Assembly (NCBI GenBank): GCA_964353875.1
Contig: CAYGXU010000020.1
Location: 1 to 36,844 of the forward strand
From: MGNI01 sp964353875
Lineage (GTDB): Bacteria; Chloroflexota; Anaerolineae; Anaerolineales; E44-bin32
Direction: 5' to 3'
DNA length: 36,844 bases
In this document: positions 16,776 to 25,810 of the stretch, in pieces
Layout of the letters: each line of letters starts with the position of its first letter
Numbering within the stretch: the first letter of the stretch is position 1
Notes under the pieces: model-generated
Told to the model about the DNA's origin: nothing
What the model saw: only the letters and a program-made list of their open reading frames with translations
Database searches by the model: none
Program-made: the position numbers and the translations under genes

Positions 16776-17801
16776 TTAGCCGGGGACCTGATAGCGCTGA
16801 ATAATATTGGGGACCAGATATTCTTCAAAAGCTCGCTGCAGGTCATACTCCGGTGACCATCCCCAATCTTCCTGCGCCGCCTGATCATCGATATCCCCAG
16901 GCCAGCTATCCACAATCTTCTGACGTCTTTTATCGGGTTCGAAGTTCACCTTCGCACCAGGAAAAGCTTTCAGCACGATTTGATAGATCTCTTTGGCAGT
17001 CACACTGAAGCTGGTAATGTTATAAATAAGCCGGGAGAGGTTCCTCCTGGGAACAGACCAGAGGTCGACCAGAGCTTTGATCGCATCCGGCATGGCCATG
17101 AAAGGTAAGCGCGAGTCTTGTCGAACGAAGCACTGATAAGGAAGCCCCTGGGCAGCTTGATGGAGCATTTCAGGGCCATAGTCACTTGTCCCGCCAGTTG
17201 GCAGAGTAAAAGCACTAATCAAGCCCGGGAAGCGTAAGCAACGAAAATCAATCTTCCCTGCTCCGGTTTCTGCGCCAAGCTGGCGGTAATGGTTGGCGTA
17301 ATAACGACCGAGATGTTCACAATAGAGCTTATTGCATCCATACATTGTTTGGGGTGATAGCCACTCATCCTCTTTGACTTTGCCCGCATGCTGCTTGTCC
17401 TTCAAAGTTGGCAGTCCGTAAGCTGCGATGGAACTGGGGTAAATAAGCTTCACGGGTCGCCCTTGCCACTCCGACTGCTCAATTGCCAGCCGGAGTAAAT
17501 TCAATGTGCCCTCGACATTAATCCGATGGGCAGCCTCAGGGTTGTATTCGGCCCGCGTGGAAAGGATGGATGCCAGATGATATATCGTCCGAATCTCATA
17601 TTCCGCGACGAGACGGCCAAGCAGCATACTATCGAGGATATCGCCCTGTACAAAACGATGGCAGTAAGGTTGCAAATCTTTGTCTAACTCTTGGATATCT
17701 ATTCCAACGATGAAAATATCCTCTCTGCGGCCTAAGTGCTCGATCAGACCATGTCCAATTTCGCCATTGGCTCCTGTAATTAAGACAACTTCTTTACGCA
17801 T
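16776..17801 (-). CDS. SDR-type L-threonine 3-dehydrogenase (probable)
   Basis: 341 residues from the ATG preceded by GAGGGAGAT. An extended SDR (GalE-like) fold: NAD loop TGANGEIG near residue 9, and the active-site pair in YGCNKLYCEHLG (Tyr, Lys). The C-terminal half carries the sequences that mark L-threonine dehydrogenases of this superfamily: GGTSDYGPEMLHQAAQG, FMAMPDAIKAL, YNITSFSVTAKEI and FEPDKRRQKIVDSWPGDIDD. It would oxidise threonine to 2-amino-3-ketobutyrate, which Kbl or spontaneous breakdown takes further. Kbl is not in the window. An open frame runs 31 codons further upstream but has no ribosome site. Another nucleotide-sugar epimerase activity is less likely given the C-terminal motifs. 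Confidence 0.82.
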   Translation of the reverse strand: MRKEVVLITGANGEIGHGLIEHLGRREDIFIVGIDIQELDKDLQPYCHRFVQGDILDSMLLGRLVAEYEIRTIYHLASILSTRAEYNPEAAHRINVEGTLNLLRLAIEQSEWQGRPVKLIYPSSIAAYGLPTLKDKQHAGKVKEDEWLSPQTMYGCNKLYCEHLGRYYANHYRQLGAETGAGKIDFRCLRFPGLISAFTLPTGGTSDYGPEMLHQAAQGLPYQCFVRQDSRLPFMAMPDAIKALVDLWSVPRRNLSRLIYNITSFSVTAKEIYQIVLKAFPGAKVNFEPDKRRQKIVDSWPGDIDDQAAQEDWGWSPEYDLQRAFEEYLVPNIIQRYQVPG

Positions 17802-18253
17802 ATCTCCCTCGATCATTGAATGACATAATGGAACAATGGAAGGGGCTACCCGAAATTTATGATCCAAGTCCATATCACACTCAGAAATGTACAAATATCA
17901 TCGTAGCATAATTATGGTGATTTGTGGGGAGAATTGGAAAAAGTAGGGAGGCAATTCATCCAGATCAGTGGAACAATTCCCCCAGTAGATTCCTATTACA
18001 TACCATCGCCCCTTTCAAATTTGTGTACAGACCGATTTCGCGCTTAAAGCCCTAATCTCAACCGTGAGTGAATAGGATTCTAGATATTTCTTAAGGGCAA
18101 TCGAAGACACTCCAGCTCAGGAAATTACTTGATCTTGTTTGAAACCATCGAGGAGTTTATTCTATCTAAAGACGCTTCGGTCACCGCCTCTCCATAAAAT
18201 AAGCCACCTCAAGCAAAAGGCTTGCCTTCAAGGTCACCCAGGTGTACTATGGT

Positions 18254-18368
18254 TATAATCAGCAAACGGGCAATCTCTTCCTAAGCAGGTTTTCTTATTA
18301 AAGCACTAGGTCGCCGATTTGCGACCTAGGCTGAGTGGAAACTACGGGTAGAGGTTGCCCGTATTTTG
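18254..18368 (+). ncRNA. Possible small RNA with its own promoter and terminator
   Basis: TATAAT at 18254-18259 (a -35 box is not clear) predicts a start near 18266. Two hairpins follow: a perfect 9-bp stem CTAGGTCGC/GCGACCTAG (18306-18329) and TACGGG/CCCGTA (18343-18363) ending in TTTT (18364-18367), a terminator-like end. The transcript would be about 100 nt. No known family was recognised. Confidence 0.35.
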
Positions 18369-18731
18369 TACCTGTATTATCCCATATATCCAACCTGTCA
18401 CAGATGAATGCAAGGAACCTGTAAGGCAGAGTAATCTCCCTGGATGTTCTCTGCCAATCATAAGGGTAAATGAAATAGTCAGGCATGCCATAATTCCTTC
18501 GAGCAGGAAATGCATGACTAATAAACCTCTTCAGTATTTTTCCTTCATCCCCAATTCCAGGGAGTACCCAAAGTACTATTCGAGGGATAGCGATCCGAGC
18601 CGCTTCTTGATTGCCCTTGGATGACTGGTAGAACCTCGAAATATGCATTTCATACGCCAGAAATGGCGCGGAAACCTCCTTTACAAGCGTTTTGAAGTCA
18701 AGAATACAAAAAACAAGACCTTTGGACTACT

Positions 18732-18760
18732 TTGCTGAAGAGGCAACCTTGTGCTACAGT
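18732..18760 (+). promoter_or_regulatory. Likely promoter of the 501-residue zinc-ribbon gene
   Basis: TTGCTG (18732-18737), 17-bp spacer and TACAGT (18755-18760), with the gene's ATG about 27 nt past the predicted start and GAGGTG as ribosome site. Confidence 0.45.
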
Positions 18761-18793
18761 AATGAAAAGATATGGTGCAGCTGAGGTGTTCTT

Positions 18794-20299
18794 ATGTCTC
18801 TTACTCCTCGTAAGACCCTCAATGATAACTACATCGATGGGATGACTTGCGCGATTTGCGGTAATTCGAATTTAAAAATAGTTCACATTGAGGTATACCC
18901 GGATTTCGTATTGTGTGAAGCATGCAATTCCGCTTTTGTCGTAGAGGATGAAGGCAATTGGATCATGTATGGCAAGATATCCTCCGACTACCCTAAGACC
19001 AATGAGTTTGCGCATCGCCAATGGACCTGGTTGCAGGCAGTTGCGGAGCGCGCTGAGAAGGAACGCAATGAATGGGAAGCTGCAAAGGTTCAAGAGGATA
19101 TTTCACCTCCTCAAATTGAAGAACCTCACCCGAAGGCAGAGGAGAAAATCCCCACATCAATTCCAGAACCCGCTAAAACCGCTGTCCCTCACTCAAAGGT
19201 AACTCAAGCCCATCCATCGCTAGGCGCGTTACTCCGAAAAGTCGAGCAAGCAGAAAAGGAAGCCGAAACTGCTCCACCGGAACCCCCCACCTGGGAACCC
19301 GAGTTTGCTCAACCAGGCGTAGAAAGCCAAGTTGACGCGACTCAAGCTGCCCGGATTTCTCATCTTAAAACCGAGCCTATGGATGAGGTAATAGCTGAAA
19401 AGCCCCAAATGACTGGGAGACCAGAACAGGTTTTTGAGGAAGCCATTGAAATGGAACTCGAAGAAGAACCTCTTTTGGAGGAACCATCCCCCATGAAAGC
19501 GTGGGAGCAATCCAGGGATGAGAGAATTCAAGAGCAAAAACAAGCAGAACCAGTTTCGGTCTCACCCACAGGTTCGCCCCAACCTTTTGAGTGGAATCCC
19601 AGTGAACCGGAGCCCAGCAAGCGATATCAGGTTACCGTTCGTGGCGATCAACTCAAACATCCGAAGAACCTTTGCGCACATTGCCTGCGTCAACCCGATA
19701 AAGAGTTTACCGTTCCCGGTAGCCTACCCGACATGAACCGTCCAGGGAAGCGAAAGGCTTTCGCTTTTGAGCTTCCTTTATGCAGAGATTGTCTGCAACG
19801 AAGTAAAGCCGTTGGTGAAGAAGAGAAAAATGCCAAATTACTGGCAAAATTGGTCTCAGCGCTGATCGCATTGATTTCTATGGTCGCTTTACTTGCATTG
19901 GGTTTGGTCAAGCTTAATCAACAACTTTTAGCAGGAATCTTTTTCCTCCTCAGCTTCGCTGCTTTAAGCTATACCCTCGCTTCTCTTCTTCTTCACAAAC
20001 GTGCCAGCCGTTACCCTCCTCCTGAGGATGCTGCCTTCGTCCTGTCCACATTGTTGATCGAACCTGCGGGCGAAGGGGCAACCAAATTCGAATGGCGAAA
20101 TCCCCAATACGCCCAACTATTCCAACAAGTTAATCATGGCAATGTCAATGGTGAAATAGACCTGGTAGAAGACCGCTTTGCCCGGGTACGACCGAAACAA
20201 CTAGAAACGATTGAGACGCACAAATCCGCCATCCATCAGCAACCGCCAAAGACACCCGAAACAACCAACACCCCAGAATCGAAACTCACTCAGGAATGA
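18794..20299 (+). CDS. Zinc-ribbon membrane protein of unknown function
   Basis: 501 residues; I do not recognise a named family. An N-terminal zinc ribbon has CAIC (C19, C22) and CEAC (C41, C44). Residues about 90-280 are a low-complexity Glu/Pro/Ala-rich linker. A second, looser zinc ribbon follows: NLCAHCLRQPDKE then LPLCRDCLQRS. Two adjacent transmembrane helices (about 350-398) make a hairpin, and a soluble C-terminal part with EFEWRNPQYAQLF-like sequence ends the protein. The topology suggests both metal sites on the same side, presumably cytoplasmic. The ATG is preceded by GAGGTG with a 6-nt gap. The next gene also encodes a zinc-ribbon protein, so the two may share a process. Confidence 0.8.
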   Translation: MSLTPRKTLNDNYIDGMTCAICGNSNLKIVHIEVYPDFVLCEACNSAFVVEDEGNWIMYGKISSDYPKTNEFAHRQWTWLQAVAERAEKERNEWEAAKVQEDISPPQIEEPHPKAEEKIPTSIPEPAKTAVPHSKVTQAHPSLGALLRKVEQAEKEAETAPPEPPTWEPEFAQPGVESQVDATQAARISHLKTEPMDEVIAEKPQMTGRPEQVFEEAIEMELEEEPLLEEPSPMKAWEQSRDERIQEQKQAEPVSVSPTGSPQPFEWNPSEPEPSKRYQVTVRGDQLKHPKNLCAHCLRQPDKEFTVPGSLPDMNRPGKRKAFAFELPLCRDCLQRSKAVGEEEKNAKLLAKLVSALIALISMVALLALGLVKLNQQLLAGIFFLLSFAALSYTLASLLLHKRASRYPPPEDAAFVLSTLLIEPAGEGATKFEWRNPQYAQLFQQVNHGNVNGEIDLVEDRFARVRPKQLETIETHKSAIHQQPPKTPETTNTPESKLTQE

Positions 20300-20324
20300 T
20301 AATGATTGACTTATCATCCCTGAG
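20289..20324 (+). terminator. Stem-loop across the stop codon of the zinc-ribbon gene
   Basis: A 14-bp stem with one mismatch (CTCAGG-ATGATAA at 20289-20302 with TTATCAT-CCTGAG at 20311-20324) and an 8-nt loop. The stop codon is inside the left arm. There is no T-run, so it may protect the 3' end or attenuate rather than terminate. I see nothing else definite in 20325-20650. Confidence 0.4.
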
Positions 20325-20669
20325 GAGAATAATCCATACTGCCACTCGGAAAATCGCATATTTTTATCCTGTTGAGAAAGACTCTATCCATTTCATACTG
20401 ACGTAAAAGAAGTGAAGCGAGAGAGCCGCTCGAAGAATTACTTTGGGCAGTTGATTCTCGTCTAATCTTGATACATCCACGCTTGAGGATAACTTGAGCT
20501 GTATACAATTGGCCTTAGAAACAATTAGCTGACGCCATCCATGCCCTGCTACGCATTCTCTAAGCATGAATTTTGTTGCCTTACAGCAACTTTACAATTT
20601 TCTTCTCCTCCTTTCAGGTTATGCTAAACTACATTTAAGAGTGCAAAGGCCGTTTTATATAAATATCTG

Positions 20670-21299
20670 ATGGATGGAATAAAAATGAACAGCTGTCCCA
20701 AATGTGGTTATCATACTGATGAGTTAAATGAAGGTCAAAATACTTCAATTGATCGATGTCCTTTATGCAATACATCGATGTCTTTCCCACCATCTCAATT
20801 AAATGCTCCCTCGGAAGCCTTGATGATCCTCCTTCCCACAAAACAAAACAATGATCATCATTTCACATCTCCGAAGACAGAGTCTTCCACCTCAACTGAC
20901 ATGGGGTATCTCTCTGAGGAAACCGACACGATGGTTTGTCTTGATGAACAACCCATGATTCAAGAAATGATCGTATCAGAACCGGATATCCAAAAAGAAG
21001 TGACCCTCGAGGAGGATGTACTCCCCACCCCTGAAGAGCGCGCAGAAGCCACTCGACAATCCCTACGTTATAAGGGATTCATCATACAAGAAGATGTTCA
21101 TGGCCTGCGATTAAGTGGGATTTCTACCAGGGGGAACAAACCCATGTCACAATTATCCCCCTATGATATTGTTCGCTTGGCAGCCGACCTTGAAGGTGGG
21201 CTTCTCCCCATGGATCAACGTAAGCGCTGCCCAAAGTGCGATGCCGTGGTGGCGTTAAGCGACAAACGTTGCCAATGGTGCAGCGAACCGCTGTCGTAA
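20670..21299 (+). CDS. Small protein with two terminal zinc ribbons
   Basis: 209 residues, function unknown. The N-terminus has CPKC (C9, C12) and CPLC (C30, C33); the C-terminus has CPKCDAVVALSDKRCQWC, a second four-cysteine ribbon. Between them lie a Ser/Thr/Glu-rich stretch and a conserved-looking segment, RYKGFIIQEDVHGLRLSG followed by SPYDIVRLAADLEGGLLP, that could be a small domain. There are no membrane helices. Two starts are possible: ATG at 20670, with TATAAA ending 6 nt before it (possible leaderless start), or ATG at 20685 next to the first Cys motif. The pairing with the preceding gene suggests a related role; I infer nothing more specific. Confidence 0.75.
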   Translation: MDGIKMNSCPKCGYHTDELNEGQNTSIDRCPLCNTSMSFPPSQLNAPSEALMILLPTKQNNDHHFTSPKTESSTSTDMGYLSEETDTMVCLDEQPMIQEMIVSEPDIQKEVTLEEDVLPTPEERAEATRQSLRYKGFIIQEDVHGLRLSGISTRGNKPMSQLSPYDIVRLAADLEGGLLPMDQRKRCPKCDAVVALSDKRCQWCSEPLS

Positions 21300-21328
21300 T
21301 ATTCCTGAACTAACCCCTTTAATGAGCG

Positions 21329-21435
21329 GGTGTATTCCATATGATGTTGCATAAACCCTTTGGTGCTGAGGTAGGTGGTGCTGTCCATAACTCTCACCGC
21401 GGGAGTACAAGATGCAACACTTTTTGGAATGCACC
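21329..21435. repeat. Long imperfect inverted repeat upstream of uvrA
   Basis: The arms at 21329-21352 and 21412-21435 match at 19 of 24 positions as an inverted repeat (GGTGTATTCCA...GTTGCAT against ATGCAACA...TGGAATGCACC), enclosing 59 bp. The similarity continues weakly outwards (AATGAG / CTAATT). It may be a MITE-like element or a structured RNA end of the preceding gene. Copy number is unknown. Confidence 0.5.
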
Positions 21436-21474
21436 CTAATTAGCCGATAAACGCTTCTATCAAAGCCAGTCTGT

Positions 21475-21480
21475 TATAAT
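21475..21480 (+). promoter_or_regulatory. -10 box of the uvrA promoter
   Basis: TATAAT with no convincing -35 box 17 bp upstream. The predicted start near 21487 leaves about 50 nt of leader before the chosen uvrA ATG. It also argues against the in-frame TTG at 21495 as the start. Confidence 0.45.
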
Positions 21481-21536
21481 ACTTATTTGCCTAATTGCGA
21501 GAGAAAGCAGGATATTTAACAAGGGTTAATCGTCCT

Positions 21537-24416
21537 ATGCCTCAAGACAACATAGTTGTGATCGGTGCACGCGAACACAACTTAAAGAACATCAGTGTAG
21601 AAATCCCGCGGAACAATCTTGTGGTTATCTCTGGAATCTCCGGTTCGGGTAAGTCCTCCCTCGCTTTTGACACAATCTTCGCCGAGGGACAACGCAGATA
21701 TGTCGAATCCCTCTCGGCCTATGCACGGCAATTCCTGGGCCAATTGGATAAGCCTGATGTGGATTATATCGATGGACTTTCACCGGCCGTATCCATTGAT
21801 CAGAAAGGCGTTTCTCACAATCCCCGCTCTACCGTCGGTACGGTGACTGAGGTTTATGATTACCTCCGTCTGCTTTTCGCTCGGATCGGTATACCCCATT
21901 GTCCAATCTGTGGCAGAGAAGTCCGGCAGCAATCAGCCCAAGAAATCGTCGATGCAGTTCAGATTTTGGAAGATGGGACGCGTATCCTGATCCTTGCTCC
22001 CTTGGTACGTGGCCGGAAGGGTACCCATCAAGCTGTCATTGAGGAGATCCGGCGCTCTGGCTTCGTGCGCGCACGCATCAACGGAGAGGTGCGTTCTGTC
22101 GAGGAAGAGATTGAGCTCGACCGTTATAAGAACCATAACATTGAAGTAGTAGTTGACCGATTGGTTGTGCGCCAAATGCAGGGCGAAGAAGGTCAGGCTT
22201 TCCAGTCACGGTTGACGGATTCGATCGAAACCGCCCTGCGATGGGGGGACGGGACGATCTATGTCTCTCAATTGGACGGTGACAGCGGATCTGACATTCC
22301 CTATTCAGAACACCTGGCATGCCCGGAACATGGCACTACGCTCTCGGAAATCGAACCACGCACATTTTCTTTTAATACCCCTCATGGCGCCTGTGTAGAA
22401 TGTCAGGGATTGGGGATCCGGCTTGAAATCGATCCGGATCGGGTGATCCCAGATCGTTCGCTCTCCATCACCGAAGGCGCCGTGGTAGCCTTAGATTGGT
22501 CTACGCAAAATGATGCCCGTGGCTATCACTGGCAAATGATCGAAGCGGTCGCCAAATACTACAATATCGATCTCGAGAAACCCGTTGATCGGTTGCCTGA
22601 TGAGAAACTAAATCTAATTCTTTACGGCACCAATGGTCAAGAAATCCCTGTTCATTACAATAGCCGTGATGGGCGAAAATCTACCTACAATACCCCTTTC
22701 GAGGGGATTATTGGAAATCTCAATCGACGCTATCAGGAATCGCAATCCGATTACATCCGTGAACGCATCCAGGAATTCATGACTGAGCGTCCCTGCCCAG
22801 CATGCAAGGGACAGAGGCTGCGGCAAGAAGCTTTGGCGGTCACAATCGATGATGCCAACATCATCGAAGTCACTCATTGGCCAGTGGCTAAAACACTGGA
22901 TTGGATCAAGCGCCTGCAACAGGAGAAAGGTCCATTAAGTCATCGACAGAGGCAGATCGCCAACCGAATTTTAAAAGAGATTGTGGATCGACTGGGTTTC
23001 CTGGTGGATGTCGGGCTAGATTATCTCACCCTCAGCCGGTCAGCCGGCAGCCTCTCTGGCGGGGAGGCGCAACGCATTCGTCTGGCCACCCAAATCGGTT
23101 CTCGACTCATGGGCGTGCTCTATGTGCTTGATGAACCCTCCATCGGCCTTCACCCGCGCGATAATCGCCGCCTCATCCAGACTTTAGAGGGGATGCGTGA
23201 TCTGGGAAATACAGTTTTGGTGGTTGAACACGATGAGGCAACTATCCGTGCAGCGGATTGGCTGATTGATCTTGGTCCAGGGGCAGGGGATGCGGGAGGG
23301 TATATCGTCGCAGAGGGCACGGTTGAGGAAGTCTCTCAAAACCGGAAATCAATCACAGGCCAATTTCTCTCCGGAAAGCTGCGCATCGAAATCCCGCAAA
23401 GTAGGCGTACAGGGAATGGAAAATTTCTCACTGTAGTCGGTGCACGTGAGAACAATCTCAAGGATCTTACCGTTCGTATCCCCCTGGGAGCCTTCGTATG
23501 CATCACAGGTGTCTCTGGATCGGGTAAATCAACCCTCATGATTGAAGTACTCTACAAGGCGCTGGCAAGCGCCCTGCAAGGAGCTCGAGAGTATGCCGGC
23601 GATCATGACCGCATTGAAGGTGTTGAGCATCTTAGCAAAGCGATCTGCATCGATCAAAGTCCAATTGGTCGGACACCGCGATCGAATCCGGGCACCTACA
23701 CCGGTCTCTTCGATCACATCCGTGCCCTCTTCGCCGAGTTACCTGAATCGAAGGTTCACGGCTACAAACCGGGGCGTTTTTCCTTCAATGTTCATGGCGG
23801 CCGCTGTGAAGCCTGTCAGGGGCAAGGGCAATTGCGGATCGAAATGCAATTCCTCCCCGATGTGTATGTCCCATGTGAAGTCTGCCATGGCGCCCGGTTC
23901 AACCGCGAAACGCTCCAGGTACGCTTCAAAGAAAAAAGTATCGCTGAGGTTTTAGATACCACCATCGATGAAGCTACGGAGTTCTTTGCCGCCTTTCCAG
24001 CGATGACAAAAAAGCTCAAAACCCTGCAAGATGTCGGTCTCGGATATGTCAAAATCGGGCAGCCTGCCCCTACCCTCTCTGGCGGCGAAGCACAACGTGT
24101 GAAACTTTCGCGGGAACTCTCCCGGCGCAGCAATGGCCATGTGCTTTATGTCCTCGATGAGCCTTCTGTCGGATTGCACGCCGCTGACGTGCACAAATTG
24201 ATTGATGTCTTGCAACAACTAGTAGACCAGGACAGTACTGTCCTGATCATTGAACACCATCCGGATATTATCAAAGTCTCGGATTGGATCATCGATCTCG
24301 GACCGGACGGGGGAGACCGAGGCGGAAAACTCGTGGCCGAGGGGACTCCCGAGGAAATCTGCCAAATCGAGGAGTCCTACACCGGCCAATTCCTCAAGGC
24401 GCACCTGGGGAAGTAG
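21537..24416 (+). CDS. uvrA: Excinuclease ABC subunit A
   Basis: 959 residues, the usual UvrA length. It is the damage-sensing ABC ATPase of nucleotide excision repair, acting with UvrB. Two ATPase halves are complete: Walker A GISGSGKSSLAFDT and GVSGSGKSTLM, signatures LSGGEAQRIRLATQIGS and LSGGEAQRVKLSREL, Walker B VLYVLDEPSIGLHPRDN and VLYVLDEPSVGLHAADV. Zinc modules are seen as CPEHG with CVECQGLG, CPACKGQRL, and CEACQGQGQ with CEVCHGARFN. The ATG before PQDNIVVIGAREHNLKN was chosen because homologs begin there. It stands alone; uvrB and uvrC are not in the window. It converges on the exporter operon with only about 50 bp between and no clear terminator. Confidence 0.97.
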   Translation: MPQDNIVVIGAREHNLKNISVEIPRNNLVVISGISGSGKSSLAFDTIFAEGQRRYVESLSAYARQFLGQLDKPDVDYIDGLSPAVSIDQKGVSHNPRSTVGTVTEVYDYLRLLFARIGIPHCPICGREVRQQSAQEIVDAVQILEDGTRILILAPLVRGRKGTHQAVIEEIRRSGFVRARINGEVRSVEEEIELDRYKNHNIEVVVDRLVVRQMQGEEGQAFQSRLTDSIETALRWGDGTIYVSQLDGDSGSDIPYSEHLACPEHGTTLSEIEPRTFSFNTPHGACVECQGLGIRLEIDPDRVIPDRSLSITEGAVVALDWSTQNDARGYHWQMIEAVAKYYNIDLEKPVDRLPDEKLNLILYGTNGQEIPVHYNSRDGRKSTYNTPFEGIIGNLNRRYQESQSDYIRERIQEFMTERPCPACKGQRLRQEALAVTIDDANIIEVTHWPVAKTLDWIKRLQQEKGPLSHRQRQIANRILKEIVDRLGFLVDVGLDYLTLSRSAGSLSGGEAQRIRLATQIGSRLMGVLYVLDEPSIGLHPRDNRRLIQTLEGMRDLGNTVLVVEHDEATIRAADWLIDLGPGAGDAGGYIVAEGTVEEVSQNRKSITGQFLSGKLRIEIPQSRRTGNGKFLTVVGARENNLKDLTVRIPLGAFVCITGVSGSGKSTLMIEVLYKALASALQGAREYAGDHDRIEGVEHLSKAICIDQSPIGRTPRSNPGTYTGLFDHIRALFAELPESKVHGYKPGRFSFNVHGGRCEACQGQGQLRIEMQFLPDVYVPCEVCHGARFNRETLQVRFKEKSIAEVLDTTIDEATEFFAAFPAMTKKLKTLQDVGLGYVKIGQPAPTLSGGEAQRVKLSRELSRRSNGHVLYVLDEPSVGLHAADVHKLIDVLQQLVDQDSTVLIIEHHPDIIKVSDWIIDLGPDGGDRGGKLVAEGTPEEICQIEESYTGQFLKAHLGK

Positions 24417-24468
24417 CACTATCAACCCTTGCGGAGATTTTCAGCCTGCGGGAGTAGTATTCGTTCCC

Positions 24469-25692
24469 TCATTCATACCTCAGCGCCTCGACGGGTTCGA
24501 GATCAGCCGCTCGTTTAGCCGGATAAAGACCGAAAAACAAGCCAACAGCCGCTGAGAATAGAGTCGCCAGAAGGACGGCGTCAGGAGAGATCGCCGGGTT
24601 GAGATCGGCATTGTTCGCCCTGGCAATTGTCCCCACCAATTGTGATAATCCCCAGCCGAGGGCGATGCCAATCAGTCCTCCAATGAGACTTAATAAAGAA
24701 GACTCCGCCAGGAACTGAAATAGGATGTCTCGCTTGCGGGCGCCAATCGCTTTGCGTAGGCCAATCTCACGCGTACGCTCTGTCACCGAAACCAGCATGA
24801 TGTTCATGATCCCGATGCCCCCCACCAAGAGCGAAATGGCGGCGATCCCTCCCAGGAAGATGGTTAGCACGTTGGTGATGGTTTTTGCGGTTTCCAAGAA
24901 ATCCTGTTGGGTGAAAATGGTGAAATCATCCTGCCCAATCGGAGTGCGATGACGGACGCGCAGAAGAGCAGCGATCTCCTCCTGAGCTTGCATCACAGCC
25001 TCGGCGTTGATCGCTTGAGCAAGAACCACATCTACTCGATCCTGTCTGCGAGGGATGATGCGGATTTGTGCAGTGGCGAGAGGCACATAGGCCTGATCGT
25101 CCGGATTGGCGAAGCCCGATCCTCCTTTGCGCTCCGCTATGCCCACCACACGGAAGGGCTGTCCTTCAATCCGTATGGTCTCCCCGATCACACCCTCTGA
25201 ACGTCCGAATAGCGTTTCGGCCGTATCGGGTCCCAAAATGACCACCGCTGAACGGGCGAGCATATGAGCCTCATTGATCTCTTCACCTTCGGCCAATTTC
25301 ACATTACGCACAGTGAAGTACTGCGGGGTCACACCGAGGCCGGTGGTAAAAGTGCTCTCTCCGGCAAAACTTACTTCGACTGTATCTGAGATAAATGGCG
25401 CGACTGCGTTGATTGAAGGCGCAAGGAATGGATCGCCGATCGCATTTGCGTCCCCGATCGTTATTGGCTGAGGATTGCGAACCTCTTCAGCACCACCGCG
25501 AAAGACAAAAAGCAAGTTGGTGCCAATATCACTAATCGATCCCGTGATGGTCGCTTCTGCCCCCCGACCAATCGCCAACATGGCAATCACAGCACCCACC
25601 CCAATGACAATTCCTAATACGGTCAGCCCTGATCGCAGTTTATTACTGGAGAGGCTCTCTAATGCCTCGATCAAATTATGAAACAAATCCAT
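24469..25692 (-). CDS. MacB-type ABC transporter permease
   Basis: About 407 residues. One N-terminal transmembrane helix (LTVLGIVIGVGAVIAML), an extracytoplasmic MacB_PCD domain of roughly 220 residues, then three C-terminal helices of the FtsX domain containing GGIGIMNIMLVSVTERTREI and GLRKAIGARKRDI, which are diagnostic of MacB/FtsX permeases. The ATPase is a separate gene upstream, so this is the split form common outside proteobacteria. MacB-type systems do not transport through the membrane but push substrates (peptides, lipoproteins, macrolides) outwards by mechanotransmission. A GTG two codons earlier is an alternative start. A 112-bp gap separates it from the ATPase gene; it is probably the last gene of the ECF operon. 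Confidence 0.92.
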   Translation of the reverse strand: MDLFHNLIEALESLSSNKLRSGLTVLGIVIGVGAVIAMLAIGRGAEATITGSISDIGTNLLFVFRGGAEEVRNPQPITIGDANAIGDPFLAPSINAVAPFISDTVEVSFAGESTFTTGLGVTPQYFTVRNVKLAEGEEINEAHMLARSAVVILGPDTAETLFGRSEGVIGETIRIEGQPFRVVGIAERKGGSGFANPDDQAYVPLATAQIRIIPRRQDRVDVVLAQAINAEAVMQAQEEIAALLRVRHRTPIGQDDFTIFTQQDFLETAKTITNVLTIFLGGIAAISLLVGGIGIMNIMLVSVTERTREIGLRKAIGARKRDILFQFLAESSLLSLIGGLIGIALGWGLSQLVGTIARANNADLNPAISPDAVLLATLFSAAVGLFFGLYPAKRAADLEPVEALRYE

Positions 25693-25810
25693 AGGCACAC
25701 CTAGAAATCCTTGATTTCAACTTATCGACCGCCTCATTGAGGTCATATTTCATCACCTAGGCGACTTTCCCTGGGCAATGGAGGTCGGTATGGATCATCC
25801 CGTGATAATC

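Larger units (their letters stand above)
17802..18793. other. Long intergenic region
   Basis: About 990 bp without a gene I can support. Open frames at 18298-18648 (-) and 18355-18624 (+) lack ribosome sites and family similarity, and they overlap each other on opposite strands. The region holds the possible small RNA near 18266-18368 and, at its right end, a promoter for the next gene. Confidence 0.5.

Noticed and set aside
18298..18648. 116-residue open frame on the minus strand
   Set aside because: No ribosome site, no family, its end is a perfect hairpin, and another open frame overlaps it on the other strand.
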